Part shown: positions 1 through 9,085 of the stretch, piece after piece | Position numbering within the stretch: the first letter of the stretch is position 1 | Layout: every line of letters starts with the position of its first letter | Assembly (NCBI GenBank): GCA_025057315.1 | Contig: JANWXW010000115.1 | Coordinates: 1-34,304 of the forward strand | DNA from: Myxococcota bacterium | GTDB taxonomy: Bacteria; Myxococcota_A; Polyangia; Palsa-1104; JAEUJZ01 | Direction of reading: 5' to 3' | Length of the DNA: 34,304 nucleotides | Notes under the pieces: model-generated | Databases searched by the model: none | Told to the model about the DNA's origin: nothing | Seen by the model: only the letters and a program-made list of their open reading frames with translations | Made by a program: the position numbers and the translations under genes

Positions 1-21
1 TAGCTCAGAGAAGAGGGAGGC

Positions 22-1398
22 CTACTTGGCAGCCTGAAAGATGAACGGATAGGCGAACTGCACCTCCTCCCCACCCCCTTCGGGCGGCGGGAAGCGCCAG
101 TTGCTGGCACGCTCGATGATGCAGCGGTTCACGTCCTCATCGTGCATGGTATCGGTCTCGATCTCCGCCTTGCTCACCTTGCCCATCCGGTTGATGGTAA
201 ACCGCAGCGTGATCTTGCCCGATAGGTTCGGATTGCGCTTGAGCGCCGACTCATAGCAGGCCACAAGGGCCCCCTTGTATTGGCGGATTTTGGCTGCCAC
301 CGCCGAGGGGTCGAGCGTCCCCGGCTCGATGTCCTGCGGTGCGCTGTCGCGCACCACGGCCCGGACGCGCGCCTCGCCCTTGTCGCCCGTGCCCACATCG
401 CCAGGACCGGAGGCCCGCAGACCGTCGATGCCGCGTGACAGGCCCACCCCTCCGCCACCTTTGACCGCCTGCAGCCCCCCGCCGGTGGCCACGCCCACAC
501 CGCCGATCTGGCTGAAGACCTTGTCTGCATCCGCCCCCGGGTCGCCACCCTTGACCAGATCCACCACCGTGCCACCTTCCCCCTTGGCGGTCAGCATCTT
601 GAGCAGCCCGAGTTGCGAGACCTGCTGCTCCAGCCGTGCCCGGCGCTCGGCGGCGAGCCGCGCCTGCTCCTCGGCGCTGATCTCCTTCTTGACGGGTTGG
701 GCAGGCTCCTTTTTGGCTTCTTTTTTGGCCTCTTCCTTCTTGGGCTGCTCCCGCTCTTCCCGGGGAGCCTCTTCTTGCTTGGGGGGCTCCACCTTCCTCG
801 GCATAAGCTGCACGAAGCGGTCGGGAATTTCCTCGATGTCCTGCTGTCGCGGGAAGTCCAGGGTGCGCAGGTAGACGACAAAGCCGAAGTGGGCCAGAAA
901 CGAGCCCATCATCACCAGCGCCAGGCGGGTGTCCACCCGGCCGAGGATCGAGCCCCTCACCGAGGGGGGGAGCTGCGGGCGCGGCTGGACCGGTGGGGGC
1001 GTAACAAACTGAAACAGGACCGTGAGGTCGCCGATGACGATCTTGCCCCGGGCGCGATCGTTGAGCATGACATGCCACAACTCGCCCTGGCGCTGCGCCT
1101 TGCCCTGCCGGAGCTGGCTCAGATCCAACACGGCCTCACCGAGGCTCAGCCGCCCCTCCATCGAGTCGGTGAAGTTGAGCGCATAGCCACCCTGTCCGTG
1201 CTCGAACAGAGTGAAGCTTTTGGGCAGCACAGCCGAGGCAGGCACCACGAATGTGTTGCGGGTCGATTGCCCCAGCGTCACGTTGGTGGGCTTGCGGAAC
1301 AACCTCTCCTCCAGGCTCTTGCCTCCCTGGAAGAGACCCACCCGGAGGATCTTTTTTACCTGTTGCGGCGCATCGCGCTCTGCGTCGGCCCTGGACAT
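22..1398 (-). CDS. Inner-membrane AgmX/PglI (TonB-like) C-terminal protein of a Glt/Nfs-like operon
   Basis: This 458-residue protein has the plan of the GltG/PglI and NfsG proteins of Myxococcus. The N-terminal module (about 15-130, with LEERLF and TLGQ motifs) should be cytoplasmic, because it is followed by one TM helix at about 159-177. Then come a Lys/Glu/Pro-rich linker (200-260), a Gly-rich segment (300-345) and a C-terminal AgmX/PglI domain (363-455). That domain carries ACYESALKRNPNLSGK and a WRFP motif, with Cys381 and Cys426 as a likely disulfide pair. In Myxococcus such proteins link the inner-membrane motor to periplasmic and outer-membrane parts. The ATG follows a GAGGGA Shine-Dalgarno. 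It is the last gene of the operon seen here, 27 bp after the 98-residue gene. A divergent paralogue lies at 31730-33073. The family is well supported; the exact orthologue is not. Confidence 0.85.
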   Translation of the reverse strand: MSRADAERDAPQQVKKILRVGLFQGGKSLEERLFRKPTNVTLGQSTRNTFVVPASAVLPKSFTLFEHGQGGYALNFTDSMEGRLSLGEAVLDLSQLRQGKAQRQGELWHVMLNDRARGKIVIGDLTVLFQFVTPPPVQPRPQLPPSVRGSILGRVDTRLALVMMGSFLAHFGFVVYLRTLDFPRQQDIEEIPDRFVQLMPRKVEPPKQEEAPREEREQPKKEEAKKEAKKEPAQPVKKEISAEEQARLAAERRARLEQQVSQLGLLKMLTAKGEGGTVVDLVKGGDPGADADKVFSQIGGVGVATGGGLQAVKGGGGVGLSRGIDGLRASGPGDVGTGDKGEARVRAVVRDSAPQDIEPGTLDPSAVAAKIRQYKGALVACYESALKRNPNLSGKITLRFTINRMGKVSKAEIETDTMHDEDVNRCIIERASNWRFPPPEGGGEEVQFAYPFIFQAAK

Positions 1399-1425
1399 CC
1401 GTCCCTCAGTTCCCTGGCGATCATC

Positions 1426-1722
1426 CTAGAACGGGCGCTGACCCGTAGCCTGAATGATCTTGGGCAAAAACCCCTGATTCAAGGTCTCCCAGTCGTAGTC
1501 GATGCTGGATCGCTGCAGCACATAGAAGGCATTTGGTTTTTGGATGCGCCCCTCCACGACAATCCCCTCGGTGATTCGAAATATTTTTTGTCCCGTCGCA
1601 GAGCGTTCCACCTTGACCTTGGGGGGCGGGGTGGCCCCTTGGGTCTCTTGGGACCTCGCCGTGCCCAACGAAGCCATCGCGCCCAGAGCAGCGGCGAGGG
1701 AGGCGATGCGGATGGTGCTCAC
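1426..1722 (-). CDS. Small exported protein of the Glt/Nfs-like operon
   Basis: The 98-residue product opens with a signal peptide (about residues 1-24, hydrophobic IASLAAALGAMASLG, likely cleavage near the AR-S or SQE region). The mature part is about 74 residues with no Cys. It contains the run KIFRITEGIVVEGRIQKP and a Tyr/Trp-rich centre (YVLQRSSIDYDWETL). I do not recognise the family. The GTG start overlaps the TGA stop of the upstream TPR gene (GTGA), so the two are probably translationally coupled. The next gene, the AgmX/PglI protein, begins 27 bp further on. Its place between two envelope-complex genes suggests a small periplasmic component of the same assembly. That is inference from position only. 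Confidence 0.75.
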   Translation of the reverse strand: MSTIRIASLAAALGAMASLGTARSQETQGATPPPKVKVERSATGQKIFRITEGIVVEGRIQKPNAFYVLQRSSIDYDWETLNQGFLPKIIQATGQRPF

Positions 1723-4700
1723 GGTGTTTTCTCCTCTCGGCTACCATGGGGGCCCTTGGGCTGGCCGCGCTTTTGCCGTCGTTGCTCCCGCTCCATGGCA
1801 TCCCGCGCTTCCTTGATGTACTGGTCCACGGGATCGTCCTTGCCTAGGCGGAAGCCGGCGAGTTCCTTGTAGCGACTCAGGTGCTGCACGGCGACCCCCA
1901 GGCGCGTGACGGGGTCCACGCCAGGCATGTCCTTGGCGTCCAGGTACAAGATGCCCAGGTTGAAGAACCCGTCTGCGTAGTTCGGATCGATCTGAAGCGC
2001 CTGCCGATAGGCCCTCTCCGCGTCGGCATAGCGTCTGACCCCACGCAACGCCGAGCCGAGGTTCAGGTGGGCCTTGGCCAGGCCCGGCGCAAGGCTGGTC
2101 GCCCGGGAGCAAGCAGAGATAGCAAGCTCATAGTTCTTGGCGACGATGTACTGTGCGCACAGGTTGTTCCAGCCCACGGCGAAGTCGGACTCCACCTCCA
2201 CTGCTTTCTTGAAGGCCGCGGTGGCGGCGATGCGGTCATCCCGCTGCAGTGCGATGAAGCCAAGTAGGTTGTAGGCATCGGCATTGCGGTCGTCGATTGA
2301 CTTGGCAATCTCCACAATGGAAGCCGCTAGCTCGAACTTCTTGAGATAAAAGTACGCCTTGGCCAAAACGATCATGGCCGGCACGTATTTCTCGTCGCGC
2401 TGCAGGGCCAACTTGGCGATGCGGATCGCATCCTCGTAGCGTCCCTGGCCGAGCAGCGCCTGTGCCTCCACCGTCAGCGGGATGGGATCGCCTCCGCTGC
2501 CCTGACGGGCGGCTCTCACCTCTGTCCGCTCACGGTCAAGCTGCATATCGACCCGCTCATCCTTGACCAGAGGAAACTTCTCTGGCCGGTAGGCATTGGC
2601 CTTCTGGCGAGCCAGTCGCGTCCACTCATTGGCCACCCCCAGCTTGCCGGCCTGCTCCAGCGTGATCTCATAGCGCTTGACCGCTTCATCTTCCACGCTG
2701 GAAACTTTCTCTTCAATCTGGTTCCGGTACACATCGCATGCTTCCACCCCCAGTCGCTTCACCTCCGGTGGGCAGGGGGCATTGAGCAGCGCCTTCGCGT
2801 AGACCTCGAACAGATATCCGGTCCGGAAGTAGGCCGCCAGCGTCCAGTTGGCACGCTTGTAGGCCAGAACCTTGTTGTACTCGGCCACCAGTTCGGCCAC
2901 CCGCTTCTCGAATGCCGCCATGCTGGCGAGCAGCGCCTTGCCCCCCCCCGAAATCTTCATCTTCTCCAGCTCGCCAAGCCGTGCCTCGGCCAGCAGGAAG
3001 GCTGCTCGCGCCACATATTCCGCCCCCTCGCTGCCTGGCTCCAGCGACCCACCTAGCTTGACTACCTGCCGATAGAACTTGAGCGCACCTTCGCGGTCGC
3101 GGCGTGCCTCACGCGCCTGCGCGATGCGGAAGGAAGCCTCGACCACCCTAGGCAGGTTGCGGCCTTCCCCACCGAAACGGCGAATGTATTGTATAAATTC
3201 GCGCTCGGCGCGTTCGGGGTCCTTCATCTTCTCGATGGCGAGCGCCGCGCGGAAGTAGGCATCCGCAGCGTCTTCCTTCTTGACCGCAGGGTTCTGCGCA
3301 TACTGCCGGAACAGCTCTGCCGCTCGGGCATAGTTCTGGTCGTTTTCCAGGATCACGGCAGCGTTGAACAGCGCGTCCGTGCGGTGGGACGAGCCCTTGA
3401 AGCGCGGGTCGGTGGCCAGCGTCTGGTAGGCCAGGGCCGCCTGATCGAATTCGAAGAACCTCTGGTAGTTGACCGCTGTGCGGAACAGGGCATCGTCGAC
3501 AAAGGCACTCTGGGGGTAGTCACGCACGATGCGCTCATACAGCCGCGTCGCTGCCGCATACCGGTGCACATTCTCGTACGCCACGGCGGCGTTGTTGAGC
3601 GCCTTGTCCGCATTCTGGCTCCGCGGGTCGGAGTCGACCAGCTGGACAAACAGCGCTGCCGCCTCTTCGTATTTCTTCTCCTCAAAGAGCCTCTGCGCCT
3701 TGCTGAAGCGTACATCGTCGGAGAGCTTCTTAAGCTCCCCCTGCTGCGCCGCTGCCAGGGTGGAACTGCCACACTTTTTCTCCTTTAGCCGGGTGGTCCA
3801 CTCCTCCAGGCGCTCCAGGTTGTTTTCGATGGTGTAGCTGACCAGGATGGCATTGCCAGCGTCCACCGCACGGTCGTCTTTGCAGTAGCGCTCGATGATC
3901 TGCGCCATCCGCGGCCGGGCCGCCTCGAAGTTCAGGTGCCGATAATCGATCTCTGCGGCCTTGTAGGCGATGGTCGGCGTGCGGCCGGAGGCCGGCAGCT
4001 TGGCCACAAAGGCGTCGTAGGCGGCCTGCAGCCGCCGCCACAGCTCGGGCACGGGCAGCGGTGCGACCGGGGCTTTGACCTTGCCCGGTTGTGGCAGCGG
4101 CGGCTCGACGAGCTTGCCCGCCTTGACTTGTTGCTCGATGAGCTGCTCGTAGGCCTTGATGGTGTTAAAGGCCGCATCCTCCATGTATCTGTTGTCCACC
4201 TGGGAGTCGCGGATCTTCTCATAGGCCCGCGCGGCCTCCTCGAACCGCTGCGAGTAGTACAACGTCTCGGCGTAGTAGTAGCCGTACTCGTAGGCGTTCT
4301 TGGAGTTCGGATACTGCTTGAGGTATGTCTCGTAGGCCTCCGAGGCCAGACGATACTCCTTGGCGGCCAGTTCCAGTAGGCGTGCGTCCTTTTTGGCCAC
4401 GCCCAGAGCCTTGTACTCCTGTGCCGCCTTGTGGTGATTGACCGCCGCGCTGATCATGGACGCCTCGGCCAGCTCCGCTGCCTGGGCGAGCGCCTCCCGG
4501 TTGTCGCGGTTCTTCTGATACCACTGGCTGCCCCGGGCATAGTTGCGGCCCAGCGCCTCACGCTCCTTCAGAGCCTGGTCGAAGTTCCGCAGCCGCTCGA
4601 AGGCCAAAACGATGCGGTCCTGCACCTTCGGGCTATCCGGCGCATAGGGCCAGCGGGCCAATACGCGCCGATAGACCTCGGTGGCGCGCAAATATTCGGT

Positions 4701-5852
4701 CTGATCAAAGTAAATGTCCCCTAGGCGCAGGTAGACCTCCCGGACGTGGGGCTCCTTTTCGCGGCCTCGGTAGAAGGCTTCGATCCGCTCCAGACCCGTC
4801 TCGCTGTCATCGATGCCGTCGCCGTTCCAGTCCTTCTCCGCAAACGAGATGCCCAAGTACTGCACTGCCTCGGCGCGCAGGTCCGACCCCTCTTTGCCGG
4901 ATTCGCTGCGCTCCCTGTCCGAAAAGACCACAAGCTCATCGAACCGCTTGATGGCGTCCATGTACCGATCGGCGCGGTAGTAAGACCAGGCGAGCTTGTA
5001 CAGCGCCTTGTCGAAATAGGGCGAGTTGCGGAACCGCAGCACCTGGCTGTAGGCGAAGATGGCCTGATCTAGCTCGTTGTAGTCGAAGTGATACTCGCCG
5101 ATGCGAATCCAGGCCTCGGGGAGGAAGCGCGACCCCTCTTTGATGGGCACACACCCAGCATAGGGGTCAACGCTGCTGCGGCCCTTGCTGGCCTGCGGCG
5201 GCACCGGCGGGTCCAGGGCCTTGTACTTGTTGCTGCACACAAGCGCCAGATAGGCCTGCCGGGCCTCGGCCTCCCTGCTCATTTCCCCCAAGCAGTAGCC
5301 CAGAAGGTAATGCGCCCCATCGATAAGGCGATAGTCGGGAAACTGGATGAGCAGGCGCTTGTACAGCTCGATGGTGCGGCTGTAGTCAGGCACGATCGGT
5401 TGGTCCGGATTCTTGCCTCCCTGCTGCTGGGCCTGCACGGCGGCCAGATACTCCTCGTTGGAGCGCTCGAAGTACAGCTCGGCCAGGCGAAAGAGGACAT
5501 CCGGCGACCACCGCGTGTCGTTAGGATACTTGGCAAGGAATTTCTCAAATTGTTCGATCGCGGCCAGCCGCGCCTTGCGCTCCTCTGCCTCCTCGGCCTT
5601 GATCACGCTCTCGTAGCGTTGCTGTAGCTCCTTGCGCTTGTCGAGGTAGTCGCGGTGCACAATGTGTTGCATGGTGCTACGGAAGGATCGCGCCGCTTCC
5701 TCGAAGCGGCCCATCTCCCGGCGCATGTCTTCCAGCGCTGCCTCAGCGTTGCCCCCGGGCGGGGGCGGCGCGCTGCGGGCGGGAAAGCGAACTACCACAG
5801 CGACAGCAGCGGCGATGAAGAGGCCCGCGATGTGTGGACGCGCACGTTGCAT
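1719..5852 (-). CDS. Large periplasmic TPR protein (Glt/Nfs-like component)
   Basis: This 1377-residue exported protein has an N-terminal signal or anchor (about 8-28) and is then almost wholly tetratricopeptide repeats. Examples are the early motifs WSPDVLFRLAELYFERS and GAHYLLGYCLGE, and a regular C-terminal block (about 1150-1330) with AYNLLGFIALQRDD, AKAHLNLGSALRGVRRYADA and GFFNLGILYLDAKD. The C-terminus is basic. A Ca-loop-like motif (Asp341, Asn343, Asp345, Gly346, Asp349) interrupts the repeats. Long periplasmic TPR proteins (GltC, GltD, GltE, AgmK types) are scaffolds in the Myxococcus gliding and spore-coat machines, and this one has such neighbours. The ATG lies 4 bp after the upstream stop, and its own stop overlaps the next start, so it sits inside a tight operon. 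Which Glt protein it matches cannot be settled by eye. Confidence 0.85.
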   Translation of the reverse strand: MQRARPHIAGLFIAAAVAVVVRFPARSAPPPPGGNAEAALEDMRREMGRFEEAARSFRSTMQHIVHRDYLDKRKELQQRYESVIKAEEAEERKARLAAIEQFEKFLAKYPNDTRWSPDVLFRLAELYFERSNEEYLAAVQAQQQGGKNPDQPIVPDYSRTIELYKRLLIQFPDYRLIDGAHYLLGYCLGEMSREAEARQAYLALVCSNKYKALDPPVPPQASKGRSSVDPYAGCVPIKEGSRFLPEAWIRIGEYHFDYNELDQAIFAYSQVLRFRNSPYFDKALYKLAWSYYRADRYMDAIKRFDELVVFSDRERSESGKEGSDLRAEAVQYLGISFAEKDWNGDGIDDSETGLERIEAFYRGREKEPHVREVYLRLGDIYFDQTEYLRATEVYRRVLARWPYAPDSPKVQDRIVLAFERLRNFDQALKEREALGRNYARGSQWYQKNRDNREALAQAAELAEASMISAAVNHHKAAQEYKALGVAKKDARLLELAAKEYRLASEAYETYLKQYPNSKNAYEYGYYYAETLYYSQRFEEAARAYEKIRDSQVDNRYMEDAAFNTIKAYEQLIEQQVKAGKLVEPPLPQPGKVKAPVAPLPVPELWRRLQAAYDAFVAKLPASGRTPTIAYKAAEIDYRHLNFEAARPRMAQIIERYCKDDRAVDAGNAILVSYTIENNLERLEEWTTRLKEKKCGSSTLAAAQQGELKKLSDDVRFSKAQRLFEEKKYEEAAALFVQLVDSDPRSQNADKALNNAAVAYENVHRYAAATRLYERIVRDYPQSAFVDDALFRTAVNYQRFFEFDQAALAYQTLATDPRFKGSSHRTDALFNAAVILENDQNYARAAELFRQYAQNPAVKKEDAADAYFRAALAIEKMKDPERAEREFIQYIRRFGGEGRNLPRVVEASFRIAQAREARRDREGALKFYRQVVKLGGSLEPGSEGAEYVARAAFLLAEARLGELEKMKISGGGKALLASMAAFEKRVAELVAEYNKVLAYKRANWTLAAYFRTGYLFEVYAKALLNAPCPPEVKRLGVEACDVYRNQIEEKVSSVEDEAVKRYEITLEQAGKLGVANEWTRLARQKANAYRPEKFPLVKDERVDMQLDRERTEVRAARQGSGGDPIPLTVEAQALLGQGRYEDAIRIAKLALQRDEKYVPAMIVLAKAYFYLKKFELAASIVEIAKSIDDRNADAYNLLGFIALQRDDRIAATAAFKKAVEVESDFAVGWNNLCAQYIVAKNYELAISACSRATSLAPGLAKAHLNLGSALRGVRRYADAERAYRQALQIDPNYADGFFNLGILYLDAKDMPGVDPVTRLGVAVQHLSRYKELAGFRLGKDDPVDQYIKEARDAMEREQRRQKRGQPKGPHGSREEKTP

Positions 5853-5856
5853 GCCG

Positions 5857-8154
5857 CTACTCCTTCAGCACCTCTTGGAACTCAGCGTCCAGTAGCTTCT
5901 GCTCCCGCCGCTGCTCCCGCACGAGCCGCGAGATGCGCTCGGTGTGCTGCTGCTTGATGGCCCACGCCACGTCGATGATGCCGATGTCCGACCGGACGAC
6001 GATGTCGTAGAACCGCCGCGCCGTCTGCCGCAGCACATCAAGCAACAAGCCGCCTCCCACCTCCTCGGTTTCACTGGTGGTGCTATCCAACTGCTGGCGG
6101 TAGCTGCGCACGTTCTCCCTCTCCGCCACAAGCACGGCCTGAGCCTCGGCCAGCTTGACATCCAGGAGCTGGTGTACCCGCGCCATCAGGGCCTTGAGCC
6201 GCTCGTCCAGTACAAAGCTGCGCTCAAGCGCTCCCCACACCTGCTCAGCCTCCAGCCGGATGGGCCCACGGAGGCGCTGGAACATCGTCCCAAGCAGCTC
6301 GCGCTCCTGTTTCACCACCTGGCTGTAGTCGCGCTGGACCTGATCATCCACACTGACCTCCTGCTCCGCCTCACCCGCCTGGCTCATGACCTCGGCCAGC
6401 TCGCGGCGGAGCCGCTCCAGCTGCTCCGTTGCCTGCGCCTCCTGTGCCTTGACCTCGCTGATCTCCTTGTCAAACTGCGCCTGCGGGATCTTTTGCTGCT
6501 TCTTTGTCTGGGCGTAATACTGCTCAATGGCAGCGCGCTGCTTACGCAGGGCTTCGACATGCACAGCCAGATCGGAGGCGCGTTTGTCCAGTTCATTGGC
6601 CTGGGCGCGCAGCTGGTCGGCACGGCTCTTGGCACCCGCGCTGGCGATGGCCCGCGCCAGGTCCTTTTCCAGCTCCACACGGCGTCGGGCCAGCTCACCG
6701 GCCCGGCGCACCTCGTCAGCACTGCTGACCTCAGCCACCACCCCCAGCATGGCCTCCGCAAGCTGCCGCCGCAGGCCCATCAACTCGCCGCTCATCTGCA
6801 CCGCGGCAGCGCGGGTTTGTCCAAGTTGCGGATCCACATGGTAGCGCTGCGGGCCGGCCAGCGCCTTCTCCAGCTTGGCCACCGCGCTCTCGGCTTCGGC
6901 GAGCGAACGGCGCAGATCGGATACATCGGTGGCCAGCGTGGTAAATCGCCCAATCTCTCGGTCGCCGCGGAGGTAGCGGTCAGCCGGTCCCGGTACCACC
7001 AGCGATACATCGAACTTGCTCAAGTTCTTGCGGATCAACTCGCGGAAGTGCGCCCCCGGATCGCTGCCCTTCTGCAACAGCTCATCAAGCTTCCGGTGCA
7101 CCGGCAAGAACTCATCGCGCGTCCGCTCAAACCACTGCGTCGCCAACCGGTGGTCGCCAACGCGAATCAATAGGTTGCCGATGAGCAGCTTGGCCTCCGG
7201 AATGACGACGGCATCGGGCTGGGCGAGCACGAGCAACTCGAGCCGGCGCAGGGCCTGGCGATACTCTTTGGCCCTGATGGCAGTCCAGGCAGATTCATAG
7301 AGCGCATCGGGAAACAGATCGCTCTTTTGGGAAATCTGGGTGTATGCCTCCTCTGCCCTCTTGCTCTGCCCCTGTTCGTGATAGATGCGCCCCAGCGCCA
7401 GGTGACCCAGCTCCACGATGCGCCGCTCCTCGTCCGTGCGCGGCGCCCGTGCCACCAGCTGCAAGAACTCCCCCTGGGCCTCCTCCAGCCGCCCCTGGGC
7501 CACGCGCGCGGCGCCGATGAAGTAACGTGCCTGGAAGTAGTAGGGGCTCTGCGGCTGGATCTCCGCCAGAACCTGTACCGCTCGCTCGTAGTCTTTCTGG
7601 AAAAAGTAGTACTTGCCGCGCACATAGGGCGAGGCAGCCAATGCCCGTTCCCTGGGTACTTGCGCCAGGCGCTCAAGCCACATGTCGGCCCGATCGAACA
7701 CCTGCAGATGGAGCGCTATCTCCAGCAGGCGCACCAGCCCCTCTTGGTAGCGCGCATGCTGGGGAGTCAGCTGCACCAGCTTTTCGAAGAAGCGACGGGC
7801 CGACAGGAAATCGCGCTTCTGGTACAGCGCCTCCGCCAGATAGAACACCGCATCGGGATAGGCTGGCGTTTTGGCATATCGATCGACCACATCGAACAGA
7901 ATGGTCGCCGCGGCCTCGTAGTTGCGCAGCGTGTAAAGCACCTGGGCATCGGTCAGACGGCGCCGGGCGCGCTCCGCTTCCGAGCCCTCTTGCGTCCGGT
8001 CCGCCAGCGCCTGCTCCAGCTCGGCCAGGCGTCCCTCCATGTCGCGCACGCGGCGCGCCAGCGCCTCCACCCCCGGACGACCCGCTGCCACGGCCGAGTC
8101 GGAGGCAAGAATCATGCCAATCAACAAGGCCAGTGCAAGGCCGCGCACCCGCAT
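5857..8154 (-). CDS. Periplasmic TPR and coiled-coil protein (Glt/Nfs-like component)
   Basis: The 765-residue protein begins with a signal peptide (LALALLIGMILASDSAVAA). A short coiled coil follows (about 28-60), then TPR units (about 65-330; e.g. AYPDAVFYLAEALYQKRD and YYFQARYFIGAARVAQGR). A long helical region (about 410-620) is rich in Glu, Arg, Lys and Ala. The tail is distinctive: FYDIVVRSDIGIIDVAWAIK and then a charged helix ending in EFQEVLKE. I recall this kind of tail from Myxococcus gliding-motility TPR proteins, but I cannot confirm the match. The stop codon of the upstream gene abuts its ATG directly and the next ATG is 4 bp beyond its stop. It is probably a periplasmic scaffold in the same complex as its neighbours. 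Confidence 0.85.
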   Translation of the reverse strand: MRVRGLALALLIGMILASDSAVAAGRPGVEALARRVRDMEGRLAELEQALADRTQEGSEAERARRRLTDAQVLYTLRNYEAAATILFDVVDRYAKTPAYPDAVFYLAEALYQKRDFLSARRFFEKLVQLTPQHARYQEGLVRLLEIALHLQVFDRADMWLERLAQVPRERALAASPYVRGKYYFFQKDYERAVQVLAEIQPQSPYYFQARYFIGAARVAQGRLEEAQGEFLQLVARAPRTDEERRIVELGHLALGRIYHEQGQSKRAEEAYTQISQKSDLFPDALYESAWTAIRAKEYRQALRRLELLVLAQPDAVVIPEAKLLIGNLLIRVGDHRLATQWFERTRDEFLPVHRKLDELLQKGSDPGAHFRELIRKNLSKFDVSLVVPGPADRYLRGDREIGRFTTLATDVSDLRRSLAEAESAVAKLEKALAGPQRYHVDPQLGQTRAAAVQMSGELMGLRRQLAEAMLGVVAEVSSADEVRRAGELARRRVELEKDLARAIASAGAKSRADQLRAQANELDKRASDLAVHVEALRKQRAAIEQYYAQTKKQQKIPQAQFDKEISEVKAQEAQATEQLERLRRELAEVMSQAGEAEQEVSVDDQVQRDYSQVVKQERELLGTMFQRLRGPIRLEAEQVWGALERSFVLDERLKALMARVHQLLDVKLAEAQAVLVAERENVRSYRQQLDSTTSETEEVGGGLLLDVLRQTARRFYDIVVRSDIGIIDVAWAIKQQHTERISRLVREQRREQKLLDAEFQEVLKE

Positions 8155-8895
8155 CTACTTGGCCCTCTTGGGTGGGCTCTGGTGTTCGCTGCCCACGGTG
8201 GTGCGGAACTCCAGCTCAGGCCGCTGCGCCGGGTCGGTTGTGAGCGGGTTGCCTTTCTCGTACCCCACCCCCCGAATGGTGGTCACCTTCCCCTCAGGGG
8301 CAGTGAAGGTGTGGGAGCCACGAACGGTGAACTTATAGCCCTTCAGGTAGGAGAACACCCCGAAGCCGTTGCCCTGGTAGACCACCATCACCGAGAGGGT
8401 GTGGTTGCCCGGCGGGATCGACCCGTTGAACACCTCCAGTTCCTTGCCGCGCTCCAGAAGCTTGCCGCTTTCGTCGCTCTTGGAAAAGATCTCGGCGCCG
8501 TCTAGCGCATAGACAATGCGAATCGGCACGTACAGCGCTCCCATCTCGTTGCGGTGCAAAATCACCGCGCGAGCGCCGGCCACGATGCCATGCAGCACCG
8601 TCTCCTTGAGCAGGTTCAGTCGGGCCTTGGACCGAAAGATCTGCTCCTTGAGCTCGTCCACCCGGCGTTCCAGCTCCCGCAGCCGGATGGTGTAGGAGCC
8701 TGCCGCAGCCTGCGGCTCTGCAGCCGGGGCGTCGCCCCCCTGCACCATCGGCGCCGAAGAGGCCTTTGCCTCCTCGGCGCCCTGAGCAGGCAGCTCCAGC
8801 CCGCCCACCAGTGCAACTGCCGCTAGCACCGCGGCCCGCCAGATGCTCGTGTCCCCAAGCCTTGTGTGTGCACGCACGGGCACCCCTTGATGCAT
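8155..8895 (-). CDS. Exported coiled-coil/beta-domain protein, first gene of the Glt/Nfs-like operon
   Basis: The 246-residue product has an N-terminal hydrophobic stretch (about 19-37, AAVLAAVALVGGLELPAQG) consistent with a signal peptide. A low-complexity Ala/Ser/Pro region leads to a coiled coil (about 68-105, ending DELKEQIFRSKARLNLLKET). The rest looks like a beta-rich domain (GARAVILHRNEMGALYVPI, VYALDGAEIFSKSDE, PPGNHTLSVMVVYQGNG). Similar proteins sit beside gliding-motility genes in myxobacteria, sometimes under misleading enzyme names; GltF would be one candidate, which I cannot verify. It has no visible catalytic motif. It is the first gene after a promoter-like site at 8996-9023. 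The ATG is used because the hydrophobic segment starts shortly after it; a Shine-Dalgarno is weak. Confidence 0.8.
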   Translation of the reverse strand: MHQGVPVRAHTRLGDTSIWRAAVLAAVALVGGLELPAQGAEEAKASSAPMVQGGDAPAAEPQAAAGSYTIRLRELERRVDELKEQIFRSKARLNLLKETVLHGIVAGARAVILHRNEMGALYVPIRIVYALDGAEIFSKSDESGKLLERGKELEVFNGSIPPGNHTLSVMVVYQGNGFGVFSYLKGYKFTVRGSHTFTAPEGKVTTIRGVGYEKGNPLTTDPAQRPELEFRTTVGSEHQSPPKRAK

Positions 8896-8995
8896 GGTAG
8901 CCTGCCTGAATCACTCCATTTGTGTCGGATGGTCAAGCGCTTGCAGGCCTGAATATGCGCGGCCCGGGCTGGCCTCCGCCGATGAACGTCTGAGT

Positions 8996-9023
8996 ATGAT
9001 AATACGCCAAATGCTCGCGACAA
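8996..9023 (-). promoter_or_regulatory. Putative promoter of the Glt/Nfs-like operon
   Basis: Read on the minus strand, TTGTCG (9018-9023) and TATCAT (8996-9001) are separated by 16 bp, close to the sigma-70 consensus. The predicted start near 8989 leaves a leader of about 95 nt before the ATG at 8895. This AT-rich patch is exceptional in a GC-rich window. The 190-bp gap between obg and the operon contains nothing else I can name. Initiation here is inferred from sequence only. Confidence 0.5.
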
Positions 9024-9085
9024 GGCAGCTTGTGGGGCCAGGTCTTTGGCACGCGAGACCAGCCCCGAATCCTGCCTGGGCGTGC

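Noticed and set aside
613..1872. Long plus-strand open frame opposite the AgmX/PglI gene
   Set aside because: Antisense shadow of the real genes at 22-1722, with low-complexity Leu/Arg/Gly content and no domain.
5944..7173. Long plus-strand open frame opposite the TPR/coiled-coil gene
   Set aside because: Antisense shadow; the minus-strand product has a signal peptide, TPRs and a coiled coil.
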